From the NCBI RefSeq assembly GCF_016772475.1, contig NZ_CP068595.1:4836001-4900000 (forward strand): a stretch of 64,000 nucleotides of DNA, read 5' to 3'. Both the position numbers and the translations under genes were made by a program. Below, piece after piece: positions 16,680 through 24,465 of the stretch. The notes under the pieces were generated by a model that made no database searches, was not told the DNA's origin, and was given only the letters and a program-made list of their open reading frames with translations. The stretch is from Paenibacillus sonchi. GTDB lineage: Bacteria > Bacillota > Bacilli > Paenibacillales > Paenibacillaceae. Numbering within the stretch: position 1 is the stretch's first letter; every line of letters begins with the position of its first letter.

Positions 16680-17264
16680 CTAGTGCAGTTCACAATCAGC
16701 GAACAGAATATGGCGCGGGATATGGAAGAAATTCTCAGCCTTTTCCTGCAGCGCCAGCGTTGGGAGGTGGCATTGATGCAGCCATTTGCGGAAGGTTCCG
16801 GGATGGACCCCGATCCAGATGCTGACATCCGTGACAGAGAAATCATAGACCATGCACAGTCCTGTAAGAATCACATTGCTGTGCGGGGAGCGGGCATTTG
16901 CTCTTTTCATGAATCTTGAAGGTGTAGGCTGGCACACAATCGGACTTTGCCGCAGGAGAGCCTCATTGAACAAGATATGGGACGGGTACCCCAGGGTGCG
17001 GCAGACCTTGTCCAGATTGGTTCTGGAAGGAATCCGGCCTTCATATACCCACGCGCTGACGCTGCGTGAAGAGACGGAGAGTTCTTCGGCCAGCCGTGAC
17101 AGCTTGATGTCTTTGGCCATCAGGACGGCTAGCAGCACACGGTTGCGGATCTGGCTGCGCTTCGGCCGGCGGAATCTTTTGACCCGTACGCCTTGTCCAA
17201 GATATTTGCGGTTGATCAGAGACCAGGCCTGAATTTTATGTGGTTCTTGCTGGTTATTAGGCAT
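16680..17264 (-). CDS. Protein with two helix-turn-helix domains
   Basis: A 194-residue protein. The first HTH (about residues 45-95: MAKDIKLSRLAEELSVSSRS, then VSAWVYEGRIPSRTNLDKVC) is XRE-like. A second, more diverged copy (about 135-190: MVYDFSVTDVSIWIGVHPGT, then FRKWLHQCHLPT) has the same order of elements. Both end in a 'small residue-hydrophobic-Leu-F' helix as in XRE repressors. The basic N-terminus (VKRFRRPKRSQIRNR) could also touch DNA. ATG 17264 follows ATCGGAGGAATT. It is probably a DNA-binding regulator with an unknown target. The gene-free 16485-16679 upstream of the MBL gene shows nothing I can name. Confidence 0.65.
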   Translation of the reverse strand: MPNNQQEPHKIQAWSLINRKYLGQGVRVKRFRRPKRSQIRNRVLLAVLMAKDIKLSRLAEELSVSSRSVSAWVYEGRIPSRTNLDKVCRTLGYPSHILFNEALLRQSPIVCQPTPSRFMKRANARSPHSNVILTGLCMVYDFSVTDVSIWIGVHPGTFRKWLHQCHLPTLALQEKAENFFHIPRHILFADCELH

Positions 17265-17462
17265 AATTCCTCCGATATACTGAATTGATAATTTAGTAAA
17301 TGTTCTGGTTTGGCTTGATATGACTTTAACATTTCGGTTATGCTTTCGTCCAGATGAAATGCTTGGCGGTCCGCCGGCGCTTAAGTTTCTTTCAGAAGTG
17401 ATGCTGGTATGATATATTTTTAGTAATCTATTTTATAATTCAGGACGCTGGGAGCGATATAG

Positions 17463-17750
17463 ATGATTAAGCACATTGTATTCTTCAAATTAAAGGACCG
17501 GACTCCGGAAAAAGTACAGGAAACCGTAACGGTGCTCCGGAACATGGAAGGCAAAATTCCGCAGCTGCTCTCCATCGAGGTGGGGGCTGATATCATTCGC
17601 TCGGAGCGTTCTTTTGATATTGCGCTGGTGACGGTGGTCGCTTCGCTGGATGATTTACAGGCCTATCAGGTGCACCCGGAGCATAAAAAAGTTATCGCGC
17701 ACATCAATGAGGTCAAAGAGGTTTCATATGCTGTAGATTACGAAATCTAG
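17463..17750 (+). CDS. Dabb (stress-responsive A/B barrel) family protein
   Basis: A 95-residue dimeric alpha/beta-barrel protein starting MIKHIVFFKLKDRTPE and containing the family's YQVHPEHKKVIAHI segment near the end. Related proteins range from stress-induced to polyketide-processing enzymes, so the reaction cannot be named. ATG 17463 is preceded by GGGAG at 17450-17454. A possible promoter lies around 17313-17342 (TTGATA, 17 bp, TTATGC). Confidence 0.8.
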   Translation: MIKHIVFFKLKDRTPEKVQETVTVLRNMEGKIPQLLSIEVGADIIRSERSFDIALVTVVASLDDLQAYQVHPEHKKVIAHINEVKEVSYAVDYEI

Positions 17751-17806
17751 AGATACACGCAGAGTGCGGCTGCTAACCGCCATCAACAACCGGAAGGTGG
17801 GACGTT

Positions 17807-17917
17807 ATGCGAGAGCTTGAGTACCCGATGGAAGCGTTAACCTATTTAGTCGTATTTCTGGCCGCATGCATCATCATGCTGTTCTGGCTGAAACGCCGTG
17901 GCAAACGGGGAAAATAA
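17807..17917 (+). CDS. 36-residue single-span membrane protein
   Basis: ATG 17807, preceded by GGAAGGTGGG (17792-17800), opens a frame of 36 codons ending at TAA 17915. The peptide has one hydrophobic helix (LTYLVVFLAACIIMLFWL) and a strongly basic end (KRRGKRGK), the usual inside-positive pattern. Good spacing and composition suggest a real small membrane protein. I know no homologue. Confidence 0.5.
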   Translation: MRELEYPMEALTYLVVFLAACIIMLFWLKRRGKRGK

Positions 17918-17971
17918 TCCGGACTCCGGTCACTGCTCTTGCCCCATATTACCTTACTTGGAGGGTCTACT

Positions 17972-18412
17972 GTGTACTATGTCAACCGGAAACAGATCGA
18001 AATTATACTGGGACAGATTCCAGATATTAATAAAGGGCTCCGGGCCGCTGCGGCCTCGTGGGATGGCGGTACATTCACGGGACTGGTTCAGGAAAGATGC
18101 CTGCATTTGGCGATTGAGGTCGTTACCGATGTGGGCAGCTCTCTGATTGACGGATTCATTATGCGTGATGCCGGAAGCTATGAGGACATCATTTCTATCA
18201 TCCATGAGGAAAAGGTTTTTGAAGGCAGCAGCCTGTACGGTTTGCTGATCCAGCTTGTGGCACTCCGCAAGCCTCTCGTTCAGGACTACTACGCCTGGGA
18301 CCGGACATCGCTTCACCCGCTTACAGCGAAGCTGCCGGAAGCACTGGAGCAATTCGCAGCTGCAGTGCAGAGCTATCTGGATCAGGAGCTGGGCACGCAA
18401 GCTTCAGTGTAG
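17972..18412 (+). CDS. HepT-like (DUF86) HEPN protein, YutE-type
   Basis: A 146-residue all-helical protein with the DUF86/HepT pattern: MYYVNRKQIEIILGQ at the start, the central DVGSSLIDGFIMRDAGSYED and LVALRKPLVQDYYAWD, and ELGTQ at the end. Bacillus YutE has the same segments. HepT toxins are HEPN RNases with an Rx4-6H site; here the equivalent segment reads RKPLVQDYY with no His, and no MntA-type nucleotidyltransferase partner lies nearby. It is probably not an active toxin. The start GTG 17972 follows TTGGAGGG. Confidence 0.75.
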   Translation: MYYVNRKQIEIILGQIPDINKGLRAAAASWDGGTFTGLVQERCLHLAIEVVTDVGSSLIDGFIMRDAGSYEDIISIIHEEKVFEGSSLYGLLIQLVALRKPLVQDYYAWDRTSLHPLTAKLPEALEQFAAAVQSYLDQELGTQASV

Positions 18413-18503
18413 CTTTAGGCTGCAGCCGGGATTTATTGAATATAAAGGACAGATACAGGAGTGAACACAAGCGTCTGCCGTGAAAGGAAGGAGGTCCTTG
18501 AGG

Positions 18504-19166
18504 ATGAAGAAGGGGCAGGAAAGCGGATCAACAAGGCGGATGATTATGACGCTCCTGAAGATGAAAGGGCCGCTGACGATCGGTGCGCTCGCAGAGGAGC
18601 TGGGGATCACGGAAATGGGGGTCCGGCGCCACGTGCTTCAGCTGGAACAGGAAGCGCTGGCCAAAACCAAAGTCGTCCGCCAGGCTATGGGGCGTCCGCT
18701 TCATGTGTATTCACTGACAGAGCGGGCGGAAGACCATTTTCCCAAAAGCTATCATAATCTGGCGCTGGAGCTGCTGCGCGAGCTGGACCACGGCAGCGGA
18801 CAGGAGGCGGTTAATGTTCTGTTTGAAGGCCGCAGGAAGCGTATGCTGGCCCAATATGGACCCATGATGGAGAACCGGAATCTGGAGGAGCGTGTGGCCG
18901 AGCTGTCCTCCATCCAGAATGCGGGCGGCTATATGGCCGAGTGGAACCAGGAAGAGGACGGCTCTTATGTAATGCAGGAGTACAACTGTCCGATCCGCCA
19001 GGTTGCAACCCAATACCGCAAGGCCTGCCAGTGTGAACAAGCGCTGTTCGAGGAGCTGCTGGGGGCGAAGGTTACACGCACGGAATGTATGGCTGAAGGC
19101 GGACAGAGCTGCCGGTACGCCATTATTCCCCGCAAGAAAGACAAATCTCCGGAATTGAGCGTATAG
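18504..19166 (+). CDS. SufR-like winged-helix regulator with C-terminal Cys cluster
   Basis: A 220-residue regulator. A winged HTH at the N-terminus (LLKMKGPLTIGALAEELGIT followed by EMGVRRHVLQLE) is followed by a long helical part. The C-terminal domain has cysteines in CPIRQVATQYRKACQC and, further on, TECMAEGGQSC. This arrangement is typical of SufR/DeoR-type iron-sulfur-sensing repressors. ATG 18504 is used because AGGAGG lies nine bases ahead; the upstream GTG 18480 precedes that site. It lies close behind the YutE-like gene. Its target operon is not in the window. Confidence 0.75.
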   Translation: MKKGQESGSTRRMIMTLLKMKGPLTIGALAEELGITEMGVRRHVLQLEQEALAKTKVVRQAMGRPLHVYSLTERAEDHFPKSYHNLALELLRELDHGSGQEAVNVLFEGRRKRMLAQYGPMMENRNLEERVAELSSIQNAGGYMAEWNQEEDGSYVMQEYNCPIRQVATQYRKACQCEQALFEELLGAKVTRTECMAEGGQSCRYAIIPRKKDKSPELSV

Positions 19167-19268
19167 CAGTCACAGGACAAACTCTCTTTGCTTATGATAT
19201 AGCAGAACTAGGCGATCGCCCGGATGGCCGGGCAGAGGCTCAATGAGAATCCAAGGGAGAGATGAGAC

Positions 19269-19754
19269 ATGAAAAAAGACACTAAAAGCTTGCTGTGGGG
19301 TATTCTGGCCGGCAGTGTGGTGGGTTCGGTAACGGCTCTGCTGTTCGCCCCTAAAGCCGGCAAGGAGCTGCGCAAAGACATTGCGGAAGGGACCGCAGAA
19401 GCGGCCCACAAAGTGCAGGAGATTGCCGGAGCGGCAAGCGACAAAGGCACAGAGCTGTACAGCAAAGCCAAAGACGCGGTTGAGTCTGTCGTCATTGAGG
19501 TCAAGGAATGGAGCAGACAATACACCGGGACTGATGAAGAAAAGGCGGTTGTGGTGAGCGGAATTGCTGCCGGAGGCGTTACCGATGAAGCCATTGAAGC
19601 GACTGAAACCGCTGAAGCCAATGAAACCGCCGTTGAAGAAGCTGCTGAAGCAGCGCCGGATGAAGCGGCAGCCCGGAGCGGTGCTGCAACAGGTGCTGAC
19701 ACTGTTGCAGAAGATGACACGGCAAACGGCAAAGACGGCAGTGGAATCGCTTAA
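19269..19754 (+). CDS. YtxH domain-containing protein
   Basis: A 161-residue protein with the YtxH signature at the N-terminus: one membrane segment (LLWGILAGSVVGSVTALLFA) running into PKAGKELRKDI. Amphipathic Ala/Lys/Glu helices follow, then a very low-complexity Ala/Glu tail from about residue 105. YtxH proteins are general-stress, membrane-anchored proteins of unclear function. ATG 19269 has AAGGGAGAGATGA upstream. Confidence 0.8.
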   Translation: MKKDTKSLLWGILAGSVVGSVTALLFAPKAGKELRKDIAEGTAEAAHKVQEIAGAASDKGTELYSKAKDAVESVVIEVKEWSRQYTGTDEEKAVVVSGIAAGGVTDEAIEATETAEANETAVEEAAEAAPDEAAARSGAATGADTVAEDDTANGKDGSGIA

Positions 19755-19844
19755 GCTGGCGGAAATAAAGTGAATCCGCCTAGAGCAGAGCACGACGAGC
19801 CCGTTTCTCTTTGGCGGAGAGGTAAGGTGAATTATTTTCGGCCT

Positions 19845-19880
19845 AGAGCCGCTTTTCGCATTCTGGCGGAAGGCGGCTCT
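19845..19880 (+). terminator. Stem-loop between ytxH-like gene and murI
   Basis: AGAGCCGC (19845-19852) pairs with GCGGCTCT (19873-19880). There is no long T run, so termination is only probable. A GCCTAGAGC motif occurs just before (19840) and again near 19777. Confidence 0.4.
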
Positions 19881-19986
19881 TGAACTGTCCAGGGTTTTGG
19901 AGTATCATCTGCAATTGGGGCTGAAGCCCAGGTACATTTTGTTTTGGCCTTACATAAGCTACACAAAACAAGTAAAAGGAAGCGGT

Positions 19987-20799
19987 GTGTTCGTGCAGCA
20001 AGCTATCGCAATACTAGATTCAGGTGTGGGGGGACTCACGGTTGTCAAGGAAGTGATGAGACAGCTCCCACGGGAGAAAATCATTTATTTCGGTGACACC
20101 GCAAGGGCCCCGTACGGACCCCGTTCGACAGAAGAAGTGAAAATGTTCACCGAACAGATTGTGGACTATTTAATTCAATTTAATCCCAAAATGATTGTTA
20201 TCGCCTGCAACACAGCAACTGCGGCCGCACTTGACTATATCTCAGCCAAAGTATCCATTCCCGTCATCGGCGTCATTCATCCGGGCGCACGTGCAGCCAT
20301 AAGTGCGACCAAAACCGGTCAGGTCGGCGTCATCGGCACCATCGGCACCATCAAAAGCGGTGCCTACACCGCTGCGCTGAAGCAGCTGTCCCCATTCGTC
20401 CAGGTCGTCAGCCAGGCCTGCCCCGCGCTTGTTCCTTTTGTGGAACAAGGGATGTTCCGCTCGGAGGAGAGCCATATCGCAGTGGCGGAATCGCTGAATG
20501 GCATCAAGTATGAGCCGATCGACACCCTGATCCTGGGCTGTACCCATTATCCGTTCCTGGTAGAGCCCATCGGCAAGGTAATGGGGCCAGGGGTGAAGCT
20601 CATCAGCTCAGCAGATGAGACAGCCAGAGAAATCAGCACGATTCTCTATGACAAAGGCAAACTGGCCAGCGGAGACGAAAGCCCGATCCACCAGTTTTTC
20701 TGCAGCGGAGATGCCGAGATGTTCCAGCGGATCGCCCGTGACTGGCTTGGGGAGCAGATTAAGCGCACGCCCGTTGTGTGGCAGGTCTCTTCGCTGTAA
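19987..20799 (+). CDS. murI: Glutamate racemase
   Basis: A 270-residue racemase supplying D-glutamate for peptidoglycan. Motifs: IAILDSGVGGLTV (catalytic Asp region), FGDTARAPYG, the first catalytic Cys in VIACNTATA and the second in LILGCTHYPF. GTG 19987, after AAAAGGA at 19974-19980, is the preferred start; the frame extends upstream to 19897 through sequence without the conserved pattern, and GTG 19993 is an alternative. The cytosolic enzyme is of usual length. Confidence 0.93.
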   Translation: MFVQQAIAILDSGVGGLTVVKEVMRQLPREKIIYFGDTARAPYGPRSTEEVKMFTEQIVDYLIQFNPKMIVIACNTATAAALDYISAKVSIPVIGVIHPGARAAISATKTGQVGVIGTIGTIKSGAYTAALKQLSPFVQVVSQACPALVPFVEQGMFRSEESHIAVAESLNGIKYEPIDTLILGCTHYPFLVEPIGKVMGPGVKLISSADETAREISTILYDKGKLASGDESPIHQFFCSGDAEMFQRIARDWLGEQIKRTPVVWQVSSL

Positions 20800-20830
20800 G
20801 CGCGGCAGCGGTGAATTGAATAGGGACAAA

Positions 20831-20893
20831 CCCCTGATTCAGGGGCAGTTTTAGAACCAAAACTTGAGGCCGGGACAGCAATGTTCCGGTCTT
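20831..20893 (+). terminator. Two stem-loops after murI
   Basis: CCCCT/AGGGG (20831-20845) is followed by CAGTTTT. Then CCGGGACA (20870-20877) pairs with TGTTCCGG (20882-20889). Together they close the murI transcript. The remaining 140 bp before the next gene show nothing clear. Confidence 0.55.
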
Positions 20894-21037
20894 TGTTATG
20901 GACCTAATCAATTTTTTCATGGTGGACAGCACGGTCTGCATACAATGGAAAAGAGGGCTGTGTCCGAATGTCTCCCGTGAACGCTCCGGCTGACGGCATT
21001 GGATGACGCCAACTAGAGGGCTGAGAGGATGAGGCAT

Positions 21038-22246
21038 ATGCAGCAATATATTGCCCGCAGGGGAGATACGGTAAGCCGGATAGCCGCGAGGCATGGACTC
21101 ACACCGGAGCATGTGATACAGGGAAACCCGTGGGCAGGGAGGCAGCCGTATTTAGTTCCGGGGCAGATTCTGTTTCTGCCTTCCGCTCCGCGCAAACGTT
21201 ATGCTGTACAGCCGGGTGACGATGCCTGGAGCATTGCCGCCTTGTTCGGAGTGGATGTGAATGAGCTTGAAAAGCTGAATCCGGGCGTTGGCTCGGCATA
21301 CGGGTGTACGCCCGGCAAGGTGCTGGTTATTCCTCCGGCGGCACCGCACGAAGTGGTGCATTTGCGCGGAGAATATGGTCCTGCCGAGGTGGAGGCGGAT
21401 ATTGTCAGGCTGCTGGACCAGTATCCTTTCCTTCAGCATGAAACCATTGGCTCAAGCGTCCTGGGCAAGCCGCTGCATCTGCTGCGGATCGGCAGCGGGC
21501 CGCACCAGCTTCATGTCAATGCTGCGCTGCATGCGAATGAATGGCTGACCTCGCCCTGCCTCCTGTCTTTTGTGGAGCAGTATGCGGCAGCATATGCTGA
21601 GGGGAAGGGCTGGAACGGCCACAACCCCAATAAATGGTATAGCAACTGGACGGTATGGGCTGTACCCTTGGCCAATCCCGATGGGGTGGAGCTGGTGCAG
21701 GAAGGAACACTGCCCGGCGACCCGTACTATGATGAGCTGATGGCATGGAACGGTGGACGGCGCAGCTTCCGGCACTGGAAGGCCAACATCCGCGGGGTGG
21801 ACCTGGGGGACCAGTTCCCTGCCCATTGGGAAGAGGAGCAGGCGCGGCGGGGAGTGCCTGGACCCGGGCCGCGTGATTACAGCGGGACGGCTGCGCTAAG
21901 CGAGCCGGAAGCCGCTGCCCTGGCGCAGCTGGCAGAGAGGGTCCCCGGCGATGCCGCTGTATCGCTGCACAGCCAGGGAGGAGAGATTTACTGGAACTAC
22001 CGGGGGTATGAGCCGCCGGAGAGCCGTGCACTTGCAGCTCAGCTAGCGGCGGCGAGCGGCTACCGGGCGGTTGAGCTGACCGGCAGCGATGCGGGATACA
22101 AGGACTGGTTCATCCAGCGCTTCCGCAAGCCCGGCTTCACTGTGGAGCTGGGAGTTGGCAAGAATCCGCTGCCGCTGGCTGATTTTGAGGATATGGCGCT
22201 GGAAACCGGTCTTATTTTGGCCGCGATCCTTTCAAATTTCAAATAA
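21038..22246 (+). CDS. LysM-M14 gamma-D-glutamyl-diaminopimelate peptidase
   Basis: A 402-residue protein with two LysM peptidoglycan-binding repeats (about residues 2-48 and 52-100: YIARRGDTVSRIAARHGL, YAVQPGDDAWSIAALFGV). A zinc carboxypeptidase domain of family M14 follows. Zinc ligands are in LHANEW (HxxE) and SLHSQGG; the catalytic Glu is in GFTVELGVGKNPLP. This matches endopeptidase I (ENP1-type) enzymes that cut muropeptides. There is no signal peptide, so it probably recycles wall peptides in the cytosol or acts on spore cortex/mother-cell material. ATG 21038 has GAGAGG nine bases ahead; ATG 21029 is equally open. Confidence 0.85.
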   Translation: MQQYIARRGDTVSRIAARHGLTPEHVIQGNPWAGRQPYLVPGQILFLPSAPRKRYAVQPGDDAWSIAALFGVDVNELEKLNPGVGSAYGCTPGKVLVIPPAAPHEVVHLRGEYGPAEVEADIVRLLDQYPFLQHETIGSSVLGKPLHLLRIGSGPHQLHVNAALHANEWLTSPCLLSFVEQYAAAYAEGKGWNGHNPNKWYSNWTVWAVPLANPDGVELVQEGTLPGDPYYDELMAWNGGRRSFRHWKANIRGVDLGDQFPAHWEEEQARRGVPGPGPRDYSGTAALSEPEAAALAQLAERVPGDAAVSLHSQGGEIYWNYRGYEPPESRALAAQLAAASGYRAVELTGSDAGYKDWFIQRFRKPGFTVELGVGKNPLPLADFEDMALETGLILAAILSNFK

Positions 22247-22286
22247 AAATGAAACAATTTCTGCAAAATTGCGTAATATAACAGCA

Positions 22287-22338
22287 AAGGGTACGGCCGC
22301 AGTCATTCCTAGATGCGCTTCGCGGCTGGATCCTTTTT
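22287..22338 (+). terminator. Terminator after the muropeptidase gene
   Basis: AAAGG...GCCGC on the left pairs with GCGGC...CCTTT on the right, followed by a run of T ending at 22338. Confidence 0.5.
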
Positions 22339-22371
22339 TTGTGGCTCCACAAAACTTTTAGGAGGACCGTT

Positions 22372-22623
22372 ATGAAACTGAAAAAACTGCTGTCGCTGAA
22401 GCAATGGTCCCGTATTTTCCGCAATTCCTGGCAGTTTGTCGTCTCGCCGCAAGTAGCCATGGCGGACAAGCTCCTGTTCACCATTCCGGTGATTTTATAC
22501 TGGGTGCTCCCCGATTTCATGCCGTTTCTGCCGATTGACGATATTGGAGTGACGATGCTGCTGACGGGCTGGTTCGTCTCGCGGATGGAGCGCAAATACC
22601 CGGCCTTGCGGACCGGAAGATGA
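22372..22623 (+). CDS. Small membrane protein with DUF1232-like motif
   Basis: An 83-residue protein. A basic amphipathic start is followed by one or two hydrophobic segments containing ILYWVLPDFMPFLPIDDIGV, similar to the PDFIPVLGxxDD core of DUF1232 (YkvA-like) proteins. The end is basic. ATG 22372 follows TAGGAGGACC. Function unknown. Confidence 0.6.
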   Translation: MKLKKLLSLKQWSRIFRNSWQFVVSPQVAMADKLLFTIPVILYWVLPDFMPFLPIDDIGVTMLLTGWFVSRMERKYPALRTGR

Positions 22624-22748
22624 ATGTTTAGCGAATTTTACGGGTTGCTCCCTGATGTATTTCGGCATAATAGTTGCTTTTACAGCCTGATTTCCTTAAA
22701 ATAAATTATTGAGTATTTAAACTATAGATGCCTGGGAGATGGATAAGG

Positions 22749-23051
22749 ATGAACGTCAAAATTACCCGCAATGCGGCTAAAGTGATAAAGAAAACGATGG
22801 AACTTGAAGGCAACAGCGAGCTGAAGCTGCGCGTAGCCATTACGCATGCCCACGGCGATCATGCCCATTACGGCCTTGACCTGGACACGCCCAAAGAAAA
22901 TGACATCGTTGTATCCACTGATAAAGAGATTGATGTCATTCTTGATCCTAACCAGCCGCTGCTGGATGGTGTGAAAATTGACTATTTGTATTTCCCGGAA
23001 GAAGGTTTTGTCATTACTAATCCGTCTAAAGGAAATCACGGCGATCACTAA
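22749..23051 (+). CDS. HesB/IscA-like fold protein without cysteines
   Basis: A 100-residue protein with an A-type Fe-S carrier fold: NVKITRNAAKVIKKTMELEG at the start, LKLRVAITHAHGDHAHYGL in the middle and GVKIDYLYFPEEGFVITNPS at the end. The three Cys used by IscA/SufA to hold iron-sulfur are absent; a His-rich HAHGDHAHYG segment stands out instead. It may bind metal by other means or be structural only. ATG 22749 lies near GGGAG at 22735. It is followed by a DUF1450 gene, with a shared motif ahead of both (see findings). Confidence 0.7.
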   Translation: MNVKITRNAAKVIKKTMELEGNSELKLRVAITHAHGDHAHYGLDLDTPKENDIVVSTDKEIDVILDPNQPLLDGVKIDYLYFPEEGFVITNPSKGNHGDH

Positions 23052-23092
23052 GTGTTCGCCCGAATTTTACGGACATAAAGAAGGGTTGCTCC

Positions 23093-23332
23093 ATGGCTAA
23101 CGATATACGCATTTGCGACGAGTGCAATCATATCAAGATGAAAAGTATCCTCCCCAAGCTGCGCAAGATGGCGCCTGACGCCGAGATCAAGACCGGCTGC
23201 ATCTCCTATTGCGGGCCTTGCGGCAAACGGCCGTTTGTCTATATCAATGGCCGTTATGTCAGCGGCCCGACGGAAGACGAGGTGCTGGCTAAGGCCGAAG
23301 CGTTTGTCAAACGGCCGGTTGCTAAGGAATAG
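23093..23332 (+). CDS. DUF1450 (YuzB-like) protein
   Basis: A 79-residue protein with cysteines in ICDECNH and GCISYCGPCGKRPF, the thioredoxin/ferredoxin-like pattern of DUF1450 (B. subtilis YuzB). The cysteines suggest metal or Fe-S binding. It follows the IscA-like gene by 41 bp and ends before a strong terminator, so the two are probably one unit concerned with Fe-S or redox. The start ATG 23093 has GAAGGGTTGCTCC upstream. Confidence 0.8.
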   Translation: MANDIRICDECNHIKMKSILPKLRKMAPDAEIKTGCISYCGPCGKRPFVYINGRYVSGPTEDEVLAKAEAFVKRPVAKE

Positions 23333-23350
23333 GCATAATGTCTGGTATAA

Positions 23351-23377
23351 CCTCCGCTGAGTCTAGCGGGGGTTTTT
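23351..23377 (+). terminator. Rho-independent terminator after the DUF1450 gene
   Basis: CCTCCGCT (23351-23358) pairs with AGCGGGGG (23365-23372), allowing G-U pairs, and is followed by six T. Confidence 0.85.
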
Positions 23378-23402
23378 TGCAGTATCCGGGTGCGCCTGGA
23401 AG

Positions 23403-23432
23403 TTGGGTATGCGCGGAGGCCCATGGTATAAT
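23403..23432 (+). promoter_or_regulatory. Sigma-A promoter of the aldo/keto reductase gene
   Basis: TTGGGT (23403-23408) and TATAAT (23427-23432) are spaced 18 bp. Confidence 0.55.
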
Positions 23433-23479
23433 AGAAAAGTTCTCAACATCAGAAGATACATAGGAGGGAATGGAGCACA

Positions 23480-24304
23480 ATGAAGCATATTGCTGATGTA
23501 ACGATTCTGAATAACGGAATAGCCATGCCCCGGTTTGGACTGGGAACCTACAAGGCCGAGGGAGAAGAGGTAGCGCGTGCTGTAGCAACTGCGCTGGAGC
23601 TGGGTTACCGGAGTATTGATACCGCAGCGGTATATGGCAACGAGGAAGAGGTGGGACGCTCGATTGCCGCCAGCGGCATACCGCGGGACAGCCTGTTCGT
23701 GACAACAAAGGTATGGAACTCGGATCAGGGCTACGATGAGACGCTGAGGGCCTTCGAAACCAGCAGCAAGAAGCTGGGCCTGGACGTTATTGACCTCTAT
23801 CTCATCCACTGGCCGGGTACGGATAAATATAAAGCTACCTGGCGCGCACTGGAACGGCTCTATGCTGAAGGACGCGTACGTGCTATTGGTGTCAGCAATT
23901 TTCAGATTCACCATCTGGAGGAATTGCGGAAGGACAGCGAAACTGTGCCTGCCGTGAATCAGGTGGAGCTGCATCCGCGTTTTATCCAGAAAGAGCTGCA
24001 TGACTACTGCGCCAGCCGCCAGATTCAGATCGAAGCCTGGGCACCGCTGATGAAGGGCAGACTGCAGGACAACGAGCTGCTGCAGGGGATTGCAGGCAAA
24101 CACGGCAAGACGGTTTCCCAGGTGATTTTACGTTGGGGGCTGCAGAACGGGATTGTGATCATCCCGAAATCTGTAACCGCCTCAAGAATTAAGGAAAACA
24201 GCGAAATCTTCGATTTCGAGCTGTCGGCGGAAGAACTGTCTGCCATCAGCAGCCTGGATGCCGGTGAGCGGATTGGCTCGGATCCGGACAAGTTATTGTT
24301 CTAG
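23480..24304 (+). CDS. Aldo/keto reductase
   Basis: A 274-residue NADPH-dependent oxidoreductase of the AKR5-like group. The catalytic tetrad is visible as Asp47 and Tyr52 (SIDTAAVYGNE), Lys77 (FVTTKVWN) and His110 (LYLIHWPG). The cofactor loop IPKSVTASRIKEN lies near residue 230. B. subtilis YtbE/YvgN and 2,5-diketogluconate reductases share this layout. It probably reduces small aldehydes or ketones such as methylglyoxal. ATG 23480 follows ATAGGAGGGA; transcription ends at the hairpin at 24336. Confidence 0.9.
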   Translation: MKHIADVTILNNGIAMPRFGLGTYKAEGEEVARAVATALELGYRSIDTAAVYGNEEEVGRSIAASGIPRDSLFVTTKVWNSDQGYDETLRAFETSSKKLGLDVIDLYLIHWPGTDKYKATWRALERLYAEGRVRAIGVSNFQIHHLEELRKDSETVPAVNQVELHPRFIQKELHDYCASRQIQIEAWAPLMKGRLQDNELLQGIAGKHGKTVSQVILRWGLQNGIVIIPKSVTASRIKENSEIFDFELSAEELSAISSLDAGERIGSDPDKLLF

Positions 24305-24335
24305 TCCATTACGTATATTTTCTTGGCTTTTTCAC

Positions 24336-24372
24336 AAAGTCTCCCTGAATGCTCACGCTCAGGGAGACTTTT
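24336..24372. terminator. Bidirectional terminator
   Basis: AAAGTCTCCCTGA (24336-24348) and TCAGGGAGACTTTT (24359-24372) form a long perfect stem with a ten-base loop. Confidence 0.85.
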
Positions 24373-24424
24373 CAAATATAAGAATTTATATGTTTCACGC
24401 TATAAATTATCCTTCTATTTCTCG

Positions 24425-24464
24425 CTGAAACGGGTGCCGTCCTAATAAGGACGGCGTAGCCGTT
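24425..24464 (-). terminator. Terminator of the minus-strand two-component operon
   Basis: An outer stem AAACGG/CCGTTT and an inner stem GCCGTCCT/AGGACGGC form one hairpin. A very similar hairpin lies at 43739-43779. Confidence 0.65.
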
Positions 24465-24465
24465 T

